From the NCBI GenBank assembly GCA_024803745.1, contig JANJXV010000020.1:18640777-18704776 (forward strand): a stretch of 64,000 nt of DNA, written 5' to 3'. Numbering within the stretch: the first letter of the stretch is position 1; each line of letters opens with the position of its first letter. Shown here piece after piece: positions 31,294 through 42,838 of the stretch. The position numbers were made by a program, and so were the translations under genes. This DNA is from Megascapheus bottae (Eukaryota; Chordata; Mammalia; Rodentia; Geomyidae). Under the pieces are notes generated by a model. It had not been told where the DNA came from, ran no database searches, and saw nothing but the letters and a program-made list of their open reading frames with translations.

Positions 31294-34282
31294 AGCTACA
31301 AAAAAATATTCAGGTCTAATTTAGTTTTTAATTGTTTAAAAATCTTTTACTATGAAAAAATTTAAGGAGATGTTCAATAATGACAATGAGAAAAAGATGA
31401 CCAAGAAAGAACAATTTACCTTTCTGTATCCTATTTATCGGTTACCATCTTCATCTCAATAGAAAGAGATCATGCAGTTATGTTACCATATTCTGTGTTT
31501 ATACAGAAATGTACTTGACAACTTGATTGTGATACTTCAAACTGCAGAACCTCTCATTCTCTACTTTCCTACTCCACACTGGGTCCCCTCATCTAGCCTG
31601 TTGTTCTTTCCTTTTATGCTGACCTTTCCCAGCTATAGTCAAGTGTTCAAGCTTCTCTGTAACTCTTTAGTCTTCTCCTCCTCTTCAATCCACCATGTCT
31701 AGCCCTCTTTTTATAAATACAAAACACTTGCATTTCTGTAAAAGGAATACAAGTAGGTGGTGTTTTCTCACCTCTGAAGTAAATAGGTCAAAGTAACCGA
31801 AGGCAAAGCTTTAAAAGTCTGTCAGCTGGGCATGACAAAGTAAGCATAAGAAGAAAATATATTCCAGGTTGCAAGTATTTTTATAAACACAAGTTACCCA
31901 CTTTGATTTTATAAAAATGAGTGTCACTGAAGCTTTTTTTTTCATTTTAGTACCAGAATTTTGTTTACAGTTCAGAAATGCCAGTCAAAATAGGAAGAAT
32001 ACAAACTATGTGAGTTAGCAATAAAAAGACAATAAAATGATCAACCAATGAAAAGCAAGAGGCCCAGAGACAGGTTCTACAAACTTCATTCATTCAACCT
32101 TGATTCATAGTAGTATGAGTATCACTTTGTCATAGTTTGAAGACATTTTCTATGATAAAATGATTTGCATCTTCTAAATTTACTGCAGAATTTCATTGTT
32201 CTTTCTTCTTTTCTGTGTCTCGCTTCAGTGAAAGTTTGGATAAAATTATCAGTGAGAATGGCCTAAGAATACATATAATCCAAATGCCTCTTCAGTGTTT
32301 CTCATGTTTTACACAAAACAAAAATGCATAGCAAGGGGTTTTATGGAAACAATATATATTTACATGTGAACTGTACTGAAGAACACATAAAATTCAAGAA
32401 GTATTAGACAATAAAACATTCACATGCATGTGTTACACAATGGTGTGGCTCTTGAACCTGCTTTTTATATAAAATCCCTTAAAAACTCCAACCTTCATCA
32501 CCCCGCTAGAGATACAGGTTCATAGTGGCTATGGTAATCACAAAGATGAACTATATGCACTGAGTCCCACTCTATAACATACCTACCAATTCGCTTTTCA
32601 CTGCTTTATCCATCTCACCTGTAAAATAATGCCCTACAAAGAACATAGTAAAGTGATACATGAAATTGCTCAGATCTACTATTACCTCATAATACCTGGT
32701 TCACTAAATATTGGTTCTTGACACTAGGTAATTCAAGTTAGATGTCCTTTCTGTTTCACATATACATATTATGATTAGAGCTACACAGGAATAATACATG
32801 AGAGAAGAGCTTGGTCTATGTTTCAGGAGCCAAGGATAGGAGTTGTGTCAAGAAGAAGGAGCTAACTGTAGCAACATTGGAGAAGAGAGTGCTCTGGGTA
32901 CAGATCCAATTTTTATGAAGTGAAAAAAAGAAACTAAAAGAGAAAAGAAGAGGGCTCAAGAGAGGAAGGACAAAAAGAATATAAACAGGATTATCTTCTC
33001 ACTATTTGGCACCATCCTCTTTAGGAAAGCAGCTACGAGGTAGGTTACAATGAATGACCCTAAAAGCAAGAAATACTGAGAAATCAGTAACTTCAGTCTT
33101 CACTCTGAAATAAAACGATGAAGGAAGGGAGCAAAGAAGCACTCATTTTGAGTAGATAATTCACACACTATGATGTTTTCCTCTTGATAAATAAATCAAG
33201 AGAAATTATAGGAGAAAAGATACTTTAATAATAAATAGAATAATAGAACCTGTCCTGACCTTTTTTTCCTCTGCTTTTTTATTTGCCACTTAGTTATAGA
33301 GAAGCTGGCGACAACTACCAACTGTATCTTATCAGTTTCAGAGCATATGAAATATTGATGTTCTTCAAATTAGAGAGCATTGTTATTAGAAGAAGAATTT
33401 GCCAACTTAGTTGAAATGACCTGTATTCACACCAGCTCTTATATCATTCAGGTAACCTTTCGTTAGTTTAGGAAAAGCACAGGTGTGAATGCCTAGGTGT
33501 TTGCCTTGCCTGCTGGGCAAACAAAATGAGTAAGGGTCCTTGAACACATGCAAACATTACATCACAGAGCCTGGCTTGTTTGACCACCACCCTGCAAATA
33601 ATGTGAAGATCTAATAAAATATTCCAGTGGTGATAAAAACAGCTAACACCAAACCAATTCTTACTTGCATAGAGCAGCAGGATCTGCTTTCAAAATGTTA
33701 GGACCAAGAGGAAATTTTGTAACATCAAAGCTATTTTTTTTGAATGAAGACTACTAGCTTTTAGGAATGAAGGGTTATATAACATAAACTAACTCTGTCG
33801 TACAACCACATTTAATTTTAAAGAACTATCAAAAGCGGTTCATAGAAACAAGCAAGAAATTTTATAAGAACTCCAAATAATTGGACATTTCAATATGAAG
33901 TCAAAATCAACTAAGGCAATTTCCTTTTCATTTATGAAAGTGACTTAGCTCAGATGGAATTGAGTCCCATTCACTTTTCTTACATAATACTAGGGATAAG
34001 GAGTACCAAAATTTTAACTGTTAAGTTATATAATGAAGCATCTCCTGGACTTTAGTCAATCAAGGTTAGCCAATGAGGAGCTGAATTAACAACAGATCTT
34101 GAACTAATGATCAATCTGAAATGAAACACACATATATGGCCACACTTGGTGTTAAAATATGAGAAGAGACTATGTGGAAGGAAATGTACATGTTACCTCA
34201 TTCATGTATTCATAGTCCTCTATATCACTTTGATAGTAATAATAAATTAATTTTTAAAATTCTTTCTAACTTCTTATGAAAT
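31294..34282. other. Unique AT-rich DNA
   Basis: No gene, SINE or L1 was recognised in almost 3 kb. Short frames, such as 31472-31702, have no domain. This is one of the least repeat-dense stretches of the window. Confidence 0.4.
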
Positions 34283-34504
34283 CAGAAAGAATTCTTTTGC
34301 CAGTGCTGGGCCTTGAACTCAGGGCTTTGGTACTCTTCTTGGGCTTTTGGGCTTCCTCAAGGCTAGAGCTCTACCACTTGAGCAATAGCACCATTTCTGG
34401 CTTTTTTCTATGTATGTGGCACCAAGAAATTGAATCCTGGTCTTTGTGCATGCTAGGCAAGCATTCTACTACTAGGCTAAACTCCTGGTCCAGAAAGAAA
34501 TTTC
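34283..34504 (-). mobile_element. Family A SINE with TSD
   Basis: The body is about 34295-34490 on the minus strand. TSD-like CAGAAAGAATTC (34283-34294) and CAGAAAGAAATTTC (34491-34504) flank it. The reading frame 34276-34509 simply translates the SINE. Confidence 0.9.
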
Positions 34505-35331
34505 AATAAAGTAATAATGAATAAATAGAAAAGGAAGAAGAACAGAAAAATATTAAAACACAGTATTTACACCATATTCAAAACTTCCATTTTTAGTTAC
34601 TGTCCCTGCAAATGGAATAATTATCAGATCCTATTCCAAAATGACATCAAATCAGGCATCTCAATTTATATTCAGATGTCCACATGTAAATCAAACTCCT
34701 GATCAATGTTTCTAAATCATCAGCTAGGAACCACTACTGTAAATTTTACATTCAGTTTGAAAGGCCAAGTTTTCTTTTGAAGTATATATAATCTAGGTTT
34801 AGGGCCTAAAGTTTCAGAATAAATTATCTTATTTTTCTTCTTTCCTCTGACTTCCACACATTGTTTTCTCTTGAAAACTGTTTTGTTATAGATCAGTTTT
34901 AATGTCACTGAACAACTTAGAAGGCATAAACATTCCCCAGCTATTTCCTGTCCCATATACCCATAGTTTTCCAGTATCATCAGACGTTACCAACGTGTAC
35001 ATTTGCTACAACTGGAGGAAACCACATGAACATACCATTATCACAAGTCCACACATTTACAGTAGAGGTCATACTAGTGTTATGTAGGCTTATAGGTCTG
35101 GACAAATTTAGAATCACATGTATTCACCACTATAGTAGATAGGTAAAACAGGATGTATTCCTTAATGTGTACTTGCCAGTGATTCATAAATAATTTCTGT
35201 GACAATTACAGTTTTCACTGTTTGTTCCTTCCTCAGTTTTGAAATATCCCTGTTAGATTTCCTGTAAACTTGACTTGCTATGAATACTAAAATTCTCAAT
35301 AATTTTCATGTTGCTTTCTTTACCCTTCATT

Positions 35332-35374
<43 letters not shown>

Positions 35375-35641
35375 CACATATATTTTTTTACCAGTTTCTA
35401 ATTTATGTGATCTGGGAGTTCATTTAAGAATGAATATTATAAAATATAAGATTCATTTAAGTAAAAGTAATTTTAAATCAAATATACTTTCAAGTACTTT
35501 CTTAAGAAAAAGGTAGTTGCATTTTTCTGTATGTCCTATGCATATCACATGTAAGAGAAATTACTTTAAAATATAAAATGTAATTTATACAAAATAAATT
35601 AGGCAAGACTGGTGATTATTTATAGCTCTAAAGAAAAAAAT
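34505..35641. other. Unique DNA with one (AC)n tract
   Basis: Apart from the microsatellite at 35333-35373, nothing was recognised. Confidence 0.4.
35333..35373. repeat. (AC)n microsatellite
   Basis: An uninterrupted AC dinucleotide run of about 20 units. Confidence 0.97.
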
Positions 35642-35886
35642 TATGCCTGGCATGGTGGCTCACACCTGGAATCCTAGCTACTCAGGAGGCTGAGAGCAGA
35701 GGATTGCAGTTCAAAGCCAGCCGAGCACTAACACCCTTCCCCTTGAGCCACAGTGCCACTTTCAGTTTTCTGCTGGTTAATTGGGGATGAGCCTCATGGA
35801 CTTAAGGGGAAGGGTGGTAGCCTTGAGCTGAAAAGCTCAGGCACAGCACCTAGGTCCGGAGTGCAACCCCCAGTATGGATAAAAAA
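35642..35886 (+). mobile_element. Family B SINE with inverted middle
   Basis: The B1-like left part (GCATGGTGGCTCACACC to TCAAAGCCAGCC) and the ID-like 3' end (GGTGGTAGCCTTGAGCTG to the A tail) are in plus orientation. The segment between them, 35745-35803, is the normal bridge in reverse complement (GGTTAATTGGGGATGAG instead of its complement). Perfect 13-bp inverted repeats CACCCTTCCCCTT (35732-35744) and AAGGGGAAGGGTG (35804-35816) bound it. Confidence 0.92.
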
Positions 35887-36242
35887 GAAAAAGAAGTAAT
35901 TTGGTGATAGCTGGTTTGAGGAATTTGGTTTATTTTGGAGCAAGCACAAAAGTACTTTTTCATACTATTTTGAGATGGATATATCTTCTGATTTGTATGT
36001 ATACTATGTTTATCTAAAATGTAGGTTTTAATCAAAACATTAGAAAGATATAGAAAACCAAAAACTCTGCATAAGTAAAATCATAAAGGCATTGGACTGT
36101 ATCATTAAAAGAAACCTATTTGAATTGAGTTGCATCTATAATAGTTTCTATCAGTATAGTGAAAAAGGAAAGATAACATAAACTTGTACTTAATACCTTA
36201 TAGAAATAGTGTTGAATATTCAAAGAGCTGTGACAAACACTT

Positions 36243-36988
36243 GTGCCAGACTTGCTGGTACTCAAACCTTATACTGAGACTGTGGAAGAACAAAGGGTAC
36301 CTTGTCATTGTAGAGTCAGGAGAGAGCATAATGTCAATACTCCCAAAGTCCTTCATGCAGAAGGTGAAATTCTTCAAGATTTGCTTAGAATAAATAGTTT
36401 ACAAATGAAACTAGAAAAAGGTAATACCTGTCCTTATTGTAACACAAAAACCCAGATCAAGGGATAGCATTACAATTCTTTAGGGAACGATGAAAACTAC
36501 CGATACCTGTTGGGAGCCAGAGTGGAATCAAACTGTACCTTGACTTACATCAGACGATGGCTATATTGTCTTATTGCTTTCTGGCCCTATTCTATGTAAA
36601 TGACCTGAGAATTACCATATGAATGTAACACCTGGAGGTTCCCTGGGTCAGGAGGAGGGAAGAAGGGGGAGTGGAAAATAAACGCAGCAGTCTCGGCAGT
36701 CTTTGCCTGGACTGCGGACATCCCGGACCCGGTGTGTCTGTCTCTCTTCTTTTTCTTCCTAGTCCTTGTCCCCTATTTCAGGAACCCCAATCTGCGAACC
36801 CTGTTTTGCTGCCGGTTGGCCCCGGCAGATACCTAAAGAGAAGTTGTAGGGAATTGGCAAACAATGGCCTGCAAATTACATATTTAAGTGTAAAATGCAC
36901 GACAGCAAAATATTTAGAAGAAAGATCAAATGACTTTTTGGACAAAGAGATATGCAATGAATTCCTAGATTCTAAGTCAAAATTTTGA
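36243..36988 (+). pseudogene. Unidentified broken reading frame split by a solo LTR
   Basis: From 36243 a frame of 74 codons ends with KGNTCPYCNTK, with a CxxC pair, then an in-frame TAG at 36465-36467. It stays open for 13 more codons to the LTR TSD. If the LTR and one TSD are ignored, the frame continues unbroken (RYLKRSCRELANN... to SKSKF) to a TGA at 36986-36988, with AATAAA about 5 bases further on. This could be the 3' end of a decayed gene or processed pseudogene. It could also be chance. The protein was not recognised, and no splice or start evidence was found. Confidence 0.3.
36502..36833 (+). mobile_element. IAP-like solo LTR with perfect 6-bp TSD
   Basis: The LTR spans 36508-36827 (320 bp), starting TGTTGGGAGCCAG and ending CCCCGGCA. 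It is flanked by GATACC at 36502-36507 and 36828-36833. Six-base duplications and this 5' sequence are typical of class II (IAP-related) endogenous retroviruses. AATAAA at 36677-36682 precedes a GC-rich R/U5. No internal region remains. Confidence 0.9.
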
Positions 36989-38444
36989 TCAATAAAAGTA
37001 TAAAATAAATTGTATTTTAATCAATGCTAAAGAATTTTTGCTCTTTGAAAACTATGTACAGAACATAGAGAGAAATCTGAAGATTAGGAGTATGTATTTG
37101 TATGCAATATATATATATATATATATATAAGTATCTAGTATCTACATTAGAATCTCTAGAGATGTGAAAATTTTTAAGAAACAATTCACGACTAGACAGC
37201 ACAAATAGTAAACAAATGACACTATTTTCATTACTTTTAGCTGTTAGGAAAATGTGAATTTTAACCATGATATCACTACCTATAGTAAGAGCTTAGATAT
37301 ATAGACAATTGGAATGTTAGAAAGGATTCTATGACTTTGCACTGGTGTAGAAGTGACTCAGAATGTGTTTAGCTCTCTGACAAGACTTCTAGTTGCTCTT
37401 GCTGAGCTTTCCCATTGGGCTGGGGCAATGGGATCTGAACTTGTGACCTTTAATTTTGTGGTTCCAGCTTTTGCCTGTGGATTCCATTTTTCCTTTGCTT
37501 TCCCTCACTTTATATCCATCTTCCTTCTGTGACATCCTACTCTGAAATCTTTAGTTCTGGAATTCTAAGCAGACAACAGACTTTGTAAAGAATGCATTAC
37601 CATCTCCCCAAATAAACAAGTGAAATACATCTTTTATTCTGTTACTGATCAAGGATGATTCTGCAACTATTTAACATTTTCTAAGTAGCATTTCAAAGTA
37701 AGTAAATAATTTATCAATTAACTTTTAGTATTAGTGGCCATTTAAATTTTAAACTGTTCTGCTTTCCTTTCAGAGAAAATAATAACATTCAGGAATGTCA
37801 TCAATTTCTTTCTGTGTATAAATGGAATACAATGGAAAAACAATATTTAATTTCCTGAAAATCTCTTTATCTTTTATTGACCAGACAATGTCATGTCAAG
37901 TTCTGAATAAGATTCCTGGTTTCTTCTCATAGCTGTGAATACCCAACTTTTCAATGAGCTTCTTAGTAAAATAAGCTGGACAAAAATAAATTAAGTATAT
38001 TTTAACTTATTCTTTGCAATTTTCCATCCTTACACCATTCGGCTTGAATTTTATTTTTAATTACAAAGGATATTTAGCAGTGATAAGATGAGAAAGAATT
38101 TACCTGCAGCCAGTAAGGCACAGTGAGTGTGAAAATTGTGGTTATCTGCCACCTCATTGTGCACACTTCTTCCAGAAATAGGTCTCACATACTTTCTATC
38201 TCCCGTCCTTCCAATCACCTCTAGATGACATTGGAAACCTACTTTCCTCAGTGTTTTCCTCCATTTAGTTCTACAAACTTCTGGTAGCTAAAGTGCCATG
38301 GAGTCATTATTCAAGCTGTTATTTTTTCTTTTGCTTAAAGTATTTTAACTGATATCTAATTTTTCCTCTGATGAGAAATCACTTATTACTTCCATCAGGG
38401 GAAATGACTGGACCATAATTCATAAAGGTTTTTTTTTAAGAGAT
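36989..38444. other. Unique DNA with a short (AT)n
   Basis: An (AT)n run lies at 37107-37129. Otherwise no gene or repeat was recognised before the inverted L1. Confidence 0.4.
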
Positions 38445-39130
38445 AGTGATGATGAACATTTTCTCATATGCTTTTCTGCCATTTTAATCTCTTCTTCTGA
38501 TGTCTCTCTTTAGTTCCTTTGCCCATTTAGTGAATGGTTTGTTGGGTTTGGGGAGGATTAGTTTCTTGAGTTCCCTGTAGATACTGGATATTCAGCACTT
38601 GTCAGATGTATTATTAGTGAATATCTTTTCCCTCTTGGTTGGCTATCTCTCTACTTTTGTGATTATGCTTTTATCTGTGCAGAAACATTTTATTTTTAGG
38701 TAGTCCCATTTATCAAGTCTCTCCAATCTGTTGTGACCCTGGGATTCTGTTCAGGAATCTTTTGTCTGTACCTATGAGTTCCAGTGTCTCTCTTACTCTA
38801 TCATGTAGCAGTTTCACGGTTTCTGGTCTGACATTGAGGTCTTTGATCCATTCTGAGTTAATGCTTATGCATGATGAAAGGCCAGGGTCAATTTTGAGTT
38901 TTCTGCATGTGGCTGCCCAGTTTTGCCAGCACCAATAATTGAATAGACTGTGTTTGTTCCACTGTATATCTTTGGCTCCTTTGTCAAGTACAAGTTGCCT
39001 ATAGGTATGTGGTTCTATTTCTGGGTCTTCTATTCTGTTCCACTGATCTTCTGGTCTGTTTTTGTGCCAATACCATGTGGTTTTTATTATTATAGCTCTA
39101 TAGTAGAGTTTGAAGTCTGGTATTGTAATA

Positions 39131-40393
39131 TCACCAGTATTGCTCTTTTTTGCCTAGAATTGTTTTGGCTATTCTAGGTCTTTTCTTGTTCCATATGAAC
39201 CTTTGGATTGTATCTTCTGTTTCAGTAAAGAATGTCTTTGGGATTTTGATGGGGATAGAATTGAATTTGTATATCAATTTTGGCAGTATGGCCATTTTCA
39301 CTATGTTGGTTCTCCCTAGCCAAGAGAATGGGATGTCTTTCCATTTCCTAGTGTCCTCTTTAATTTCTTTCATTAGGCTTTTATAGTTTTCATTAAGTAA
39401 TTCCTTTGCATCTTTCGTTAAGTTAATTCCTAAGTATTTTATTCTTTGGGGGGATATTGGACATGGGATCATTTTCTTGATTTGCCTTCTGTTTCTGTAT
39501 TGTTGGTGCAGAAGAAGGCTACTGACTTCTGAAGGTTAATTTTGTATCCTGCCACTTTGCTAAAGTAGTTCATTAATTCTAGTACTTTGGGGGTGGAGCT
39601 TGTTGGGTCACTCAAGTAGAGGATCATGTCAAACAAATTAAAAAAACAAATTAAAAAAATCATACACTGTCTGGTTCCTGATTTTAAGGTAAATGGTTCC
39701 AGTCTTTCATTTAGTATAATATTGGTTGTAGGTTTGTCATATAAGGCTTTAATTATTGTAAGAAATGTACATCTTATTCCTCTTTTTTCTACTGCTTTCA
39801 ACATGAATGGATGCTGTGTTTTGTCAAATGCCTTCTCCGCATCCAGAGAAATTATCATATAATTCTTATCCTTAGCTCTATTGATGTGATGTATTACATT
39901 GATTGATTTGCAAATGTTAAACCAGGCTTGCATCTGTGGGATGAAGCCTGTATAATTTTTTAAATTTGTTTCTGGATTCTGTTGGCTAATATTTATTGAG
40001 TTTTGTGTCTGTGTTCATTAGAGAAATAGGTCTGTAGTTTTCTTTTTTTGTTGGGTCTTTCCCTGGTTTGGGGATGAGAGTGATATTGGCATCATAAAAG
40101 GATTTTGGTATTGCTCCTTCTGTTTCTATTTCTCGGAAGAGTTTCAAGAGTATAGGTGTTACTTCATCTTTAAATATCTTATAGAATTCTGCAGTGAAAC
40201 CATCTGGATCTGGGCTCTTTTTGGTTGGCATTTCCCTGATTGTTTCCATAATTTCATTGTAAGAGATTGGTTTGTTCAGTTTGTTTACCTCTTCATTGTT
40301 CAGTGTGGTTAGCCTATATTTATTTAAGAAATCATCCATTTCTACTAGATTTTCTTGTTTCTTTGAATATAGGCCCTGGTAGTACTTATTCAT
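39131..40393 (-). pseudogene. Inverted L1 ORF2 reverse transcriptase remnant
   Basis: Three minus-strand frames cover the RT domain. At 40393-39986 the early blocks are [22 protein letters not shown] and NYRPISLMN. At 39933-39469 the blocks are DAEKAFDK and [10 protein letters not shown], with the catalytic FADD box degraded to LFDMILY. At 39472-39131 the blocks are [12 protein letters not shown] and [12 protein letters not shown]. Frameshifts separate them, and the active-site change alone rules out activity. Confidence 0.9.
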
Positions 40394-41250
40394 TATGGAC
40401 TGAATTACTTGGATATCAGTTGCGATTGCTCTTGTGGGGTCTCTAATCTTGTTTATTTGAGTCTCCCCTCTCCTTTTTTTGATTAATCTTGCCAGGGGTC
40501 TGTGTATTTTGTTGACTCATTCAAAGAACCATCTTTTTGATTTATTAATTTTATGTATAGTAGATCTTATTTCAATCTCTGATATTTCTGATTTTATTTT
40601 TGCTATTTCTGTCCTTCTAGTTGTTTTAGAATTAACTTATTCTTGCTCCTCTAGGGTTTCAGTTTATTTTTCAGGTTATTTACATGTTCTTCTTCTGTCT
40701 TTTCAATATGCGCTCCTAGTGCGATATATTTGCCCTTTAGAACTGCCTTTGCTGTTTCCCATAAGTTCCTTTGTGATGTCTCTTGATTGTCATTATATTC
40801 AAGGAAATTTTGCATTGCAGGAGTTATTCAGAGTGTGTTGTTCAGCTTCCAAGTGTTTGAATGTTTTTTTTTGACTTTTACTGCATTGTTCAGAACTAGT
40901 CAACCCTAAGATACCACCTTACCCCAACAAGAATGGCCAAGATTTTGAACTCAGGCAATGACAGTTGCTGGTGAGGTTGTGGAGAACGAGGAACCCTACT
41001 ACACTGATGGTGGGATTATAAACTAGTTCAGCCACTCTGGAAAGCAGTGTGGAGGTTTCTTAAGGAACTGAAAATTGACCTTCCCACGATCCAGCCATAC
41101 TACTACTTCTGGGCATCTACCTTGAACATCATAATCCAAGATATGATAAGGACACCTGCTCAACTATGTTCATCTCTACATTATTCACAATAGCCAGGTG
41201 ATGGAAAAATCCAGATGCCCAGCTGCAGATAAATGGATACAGTAAATGTG

Positions 41251-41280
<30 letters not shown>
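41251..41280. repeat. (TA)n-(CA)n microsatellite inside L1
   Basis: The tract replaces part of the L1 sequence just before CACAATGGAATTCTACGC, where younger copies read ATACACAATGGAATTC. Confidence 0.9.
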
Positions 41281-41281
<1 letters not shown>

Positions 41282-41370
41282 ATGGAATTCTACGCAGTCA
41301 ACAGACAAGATAAAATAATGGCATTTGCAGGGAAGTGGATGAATCTAGAACTAATTATGTTGAGCGAGGA

Positions 41371-42775
41371 CACAATAATTGCATACCCAATGCTATGGAC
41401 ATGGTATTGGAAATATAAACATAACTACGTGGACATAAAAACCTATGACTCTATAGACATAAATTAATATGTATCTATTATATACAAACCCTTAGCCTAC
41501 TTTTGATTATATTCTAAAAACTAAGTGACAGTGATTGTATATAGAGATTCCCTTCTTGAATACTTGTTTGTTAAACATGTCTTTTGAAATATGATGTAAA
41601 AATCAATGTTAATAAATTATCTAATAACAAAGATAGTGATAATATTTACATTGTGTTAGTAATGCTTATGTTTCATTTATCTTACGTGGTTCACTTAGGT
41701 TCACTTTGATTTCTTCACACAATGATCATCGCTTCCTGCACGTGGGTCCGCCAACTAAAATCTGGCACTGCAGTCATAAATATTGGCACTTATTTGACCT
41801 ATCCATGGGAAGAGGAACACCCCAATTCTATTTACCATCTGCACATGCCCTGAGACAATAAGCAAACTTCCCTTCCCTATAATTATGAGTTGAGAAGATA
41901 AGGTATGGTAATCTTTCTGCTTACAATCTGTGGGTGTACAAACCTAGACAGCTTTCATCTAAAAGAATCAAACAAAAATGGAAGAAGCAGGGACAAGGTC
42001 AGACTGTGTGTCCTCTTCATCATTATGGTGGACTGTGTGAAAGCCACAAAGCTGGTCTGTGAATCTTTTCTCTATTTTGCTATGCTGTTTAATCTGGGTT
42101 TTAGAATTTATATAAAAGTTAGTGAATTCATCCCATTCTGAAACTGCAGGTGGTCTATAGCTTAATCAAGGTGTTAATTGGCTGGCACTAAGTGTGGTTT
42201 GAGGTTAGTGTAACAGATGGAACTCAATGAGTATAGAGCTTGGTTATACAAACTATAGATGTACTTACGCTTTCTACATCTGTGCTATATTTTTTTTCAA
42301 ATAGACATGGGTGATAAAACACCTGCTACTTAATTAACACCCTTTGTAGTCATTCAGAAAAGTTATATTATTCTCAAACCTGTTCTGCCAGCTGTAAATG
42401 TTAAAATGTTGCTTACTATTTCTGGAGCTTCATCTATCCTTTATTCTGAAAAGTGTTGAAAATATTTGGTTCTTGCAAATGGAGTAATGAAAGAATGGTT
42501 AGTAAGTGACTGAATGAGGAAGTAAAATAGAATATACCTGTCATTCTACTTGATAATCATATGAAAATGGAAGTAGTAGTCACCGGAGTTTTTGTGGTAG
42601 ATAATGTCAAGCAAATAGAAACCTTATGTGTATACAGTACTGGAATTAAAACCAGGGTTTCATAATTCATTCTCAGACTTATTGCTCACAGCTGACATTC
42701 TACTTTATGACACATATCTGCAATTGAAGTTTTGAAGTTTTGTTGGGTAGTTGGATGTAATGTCTAATTGATTTC
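41371..42775. other. Unique DNA
   Basis: No gene or repeat was recognised. The first 100 bases might be a degraded L1 3' end. The frame at 41905-42141 has no domain. Confidence 0.4.
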
Positions 42776-42838
42776 TCTACCCAGGCTGTCTTTGAACCTT
42801 GATCCTACCTAGGATTACAGTAATAAGCCAGAGCCTGG
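42776..42838 (-). mobile_element. Family B SINE fragment
   Basis: Sixty bases (CTTTGAACCTTGATCC, CTAGGATTACAG, AAGCCAGAGCCTGG) match the B1-like left part. An internal deletion removes the CTCAGATCTCAGCC segment. Confidence 0.65.

Larger units (their letters stand above)
38445..41370. mobile_element. Older L1 with large 5' inversion (twin priming)
   Basis: Positions 38445-40900 are L1 ORF2 on the minus strand, from the late C-terminal region (left edge) back to the region upstream of RT (near 40900). At 40901 the sequence switches to plus-strand L1 and continues from just 3' of the left-edge point (CAACCCTAAGATACC) to about 41370. Only about 25 bp of L1 are missing between the two break points in element coordinates. 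No TSD or A tail was found, and the 3' UTR is absent or too diverged. The L1 type differs from the younger copies here. Confidence 0.88.

Noticed and set aside
37400..37480. GCTGGGGCAATGGGATCTG stretch resembling part of a SINE
   Set aside because: Only short word matches, with no A box, B box or tail in order.
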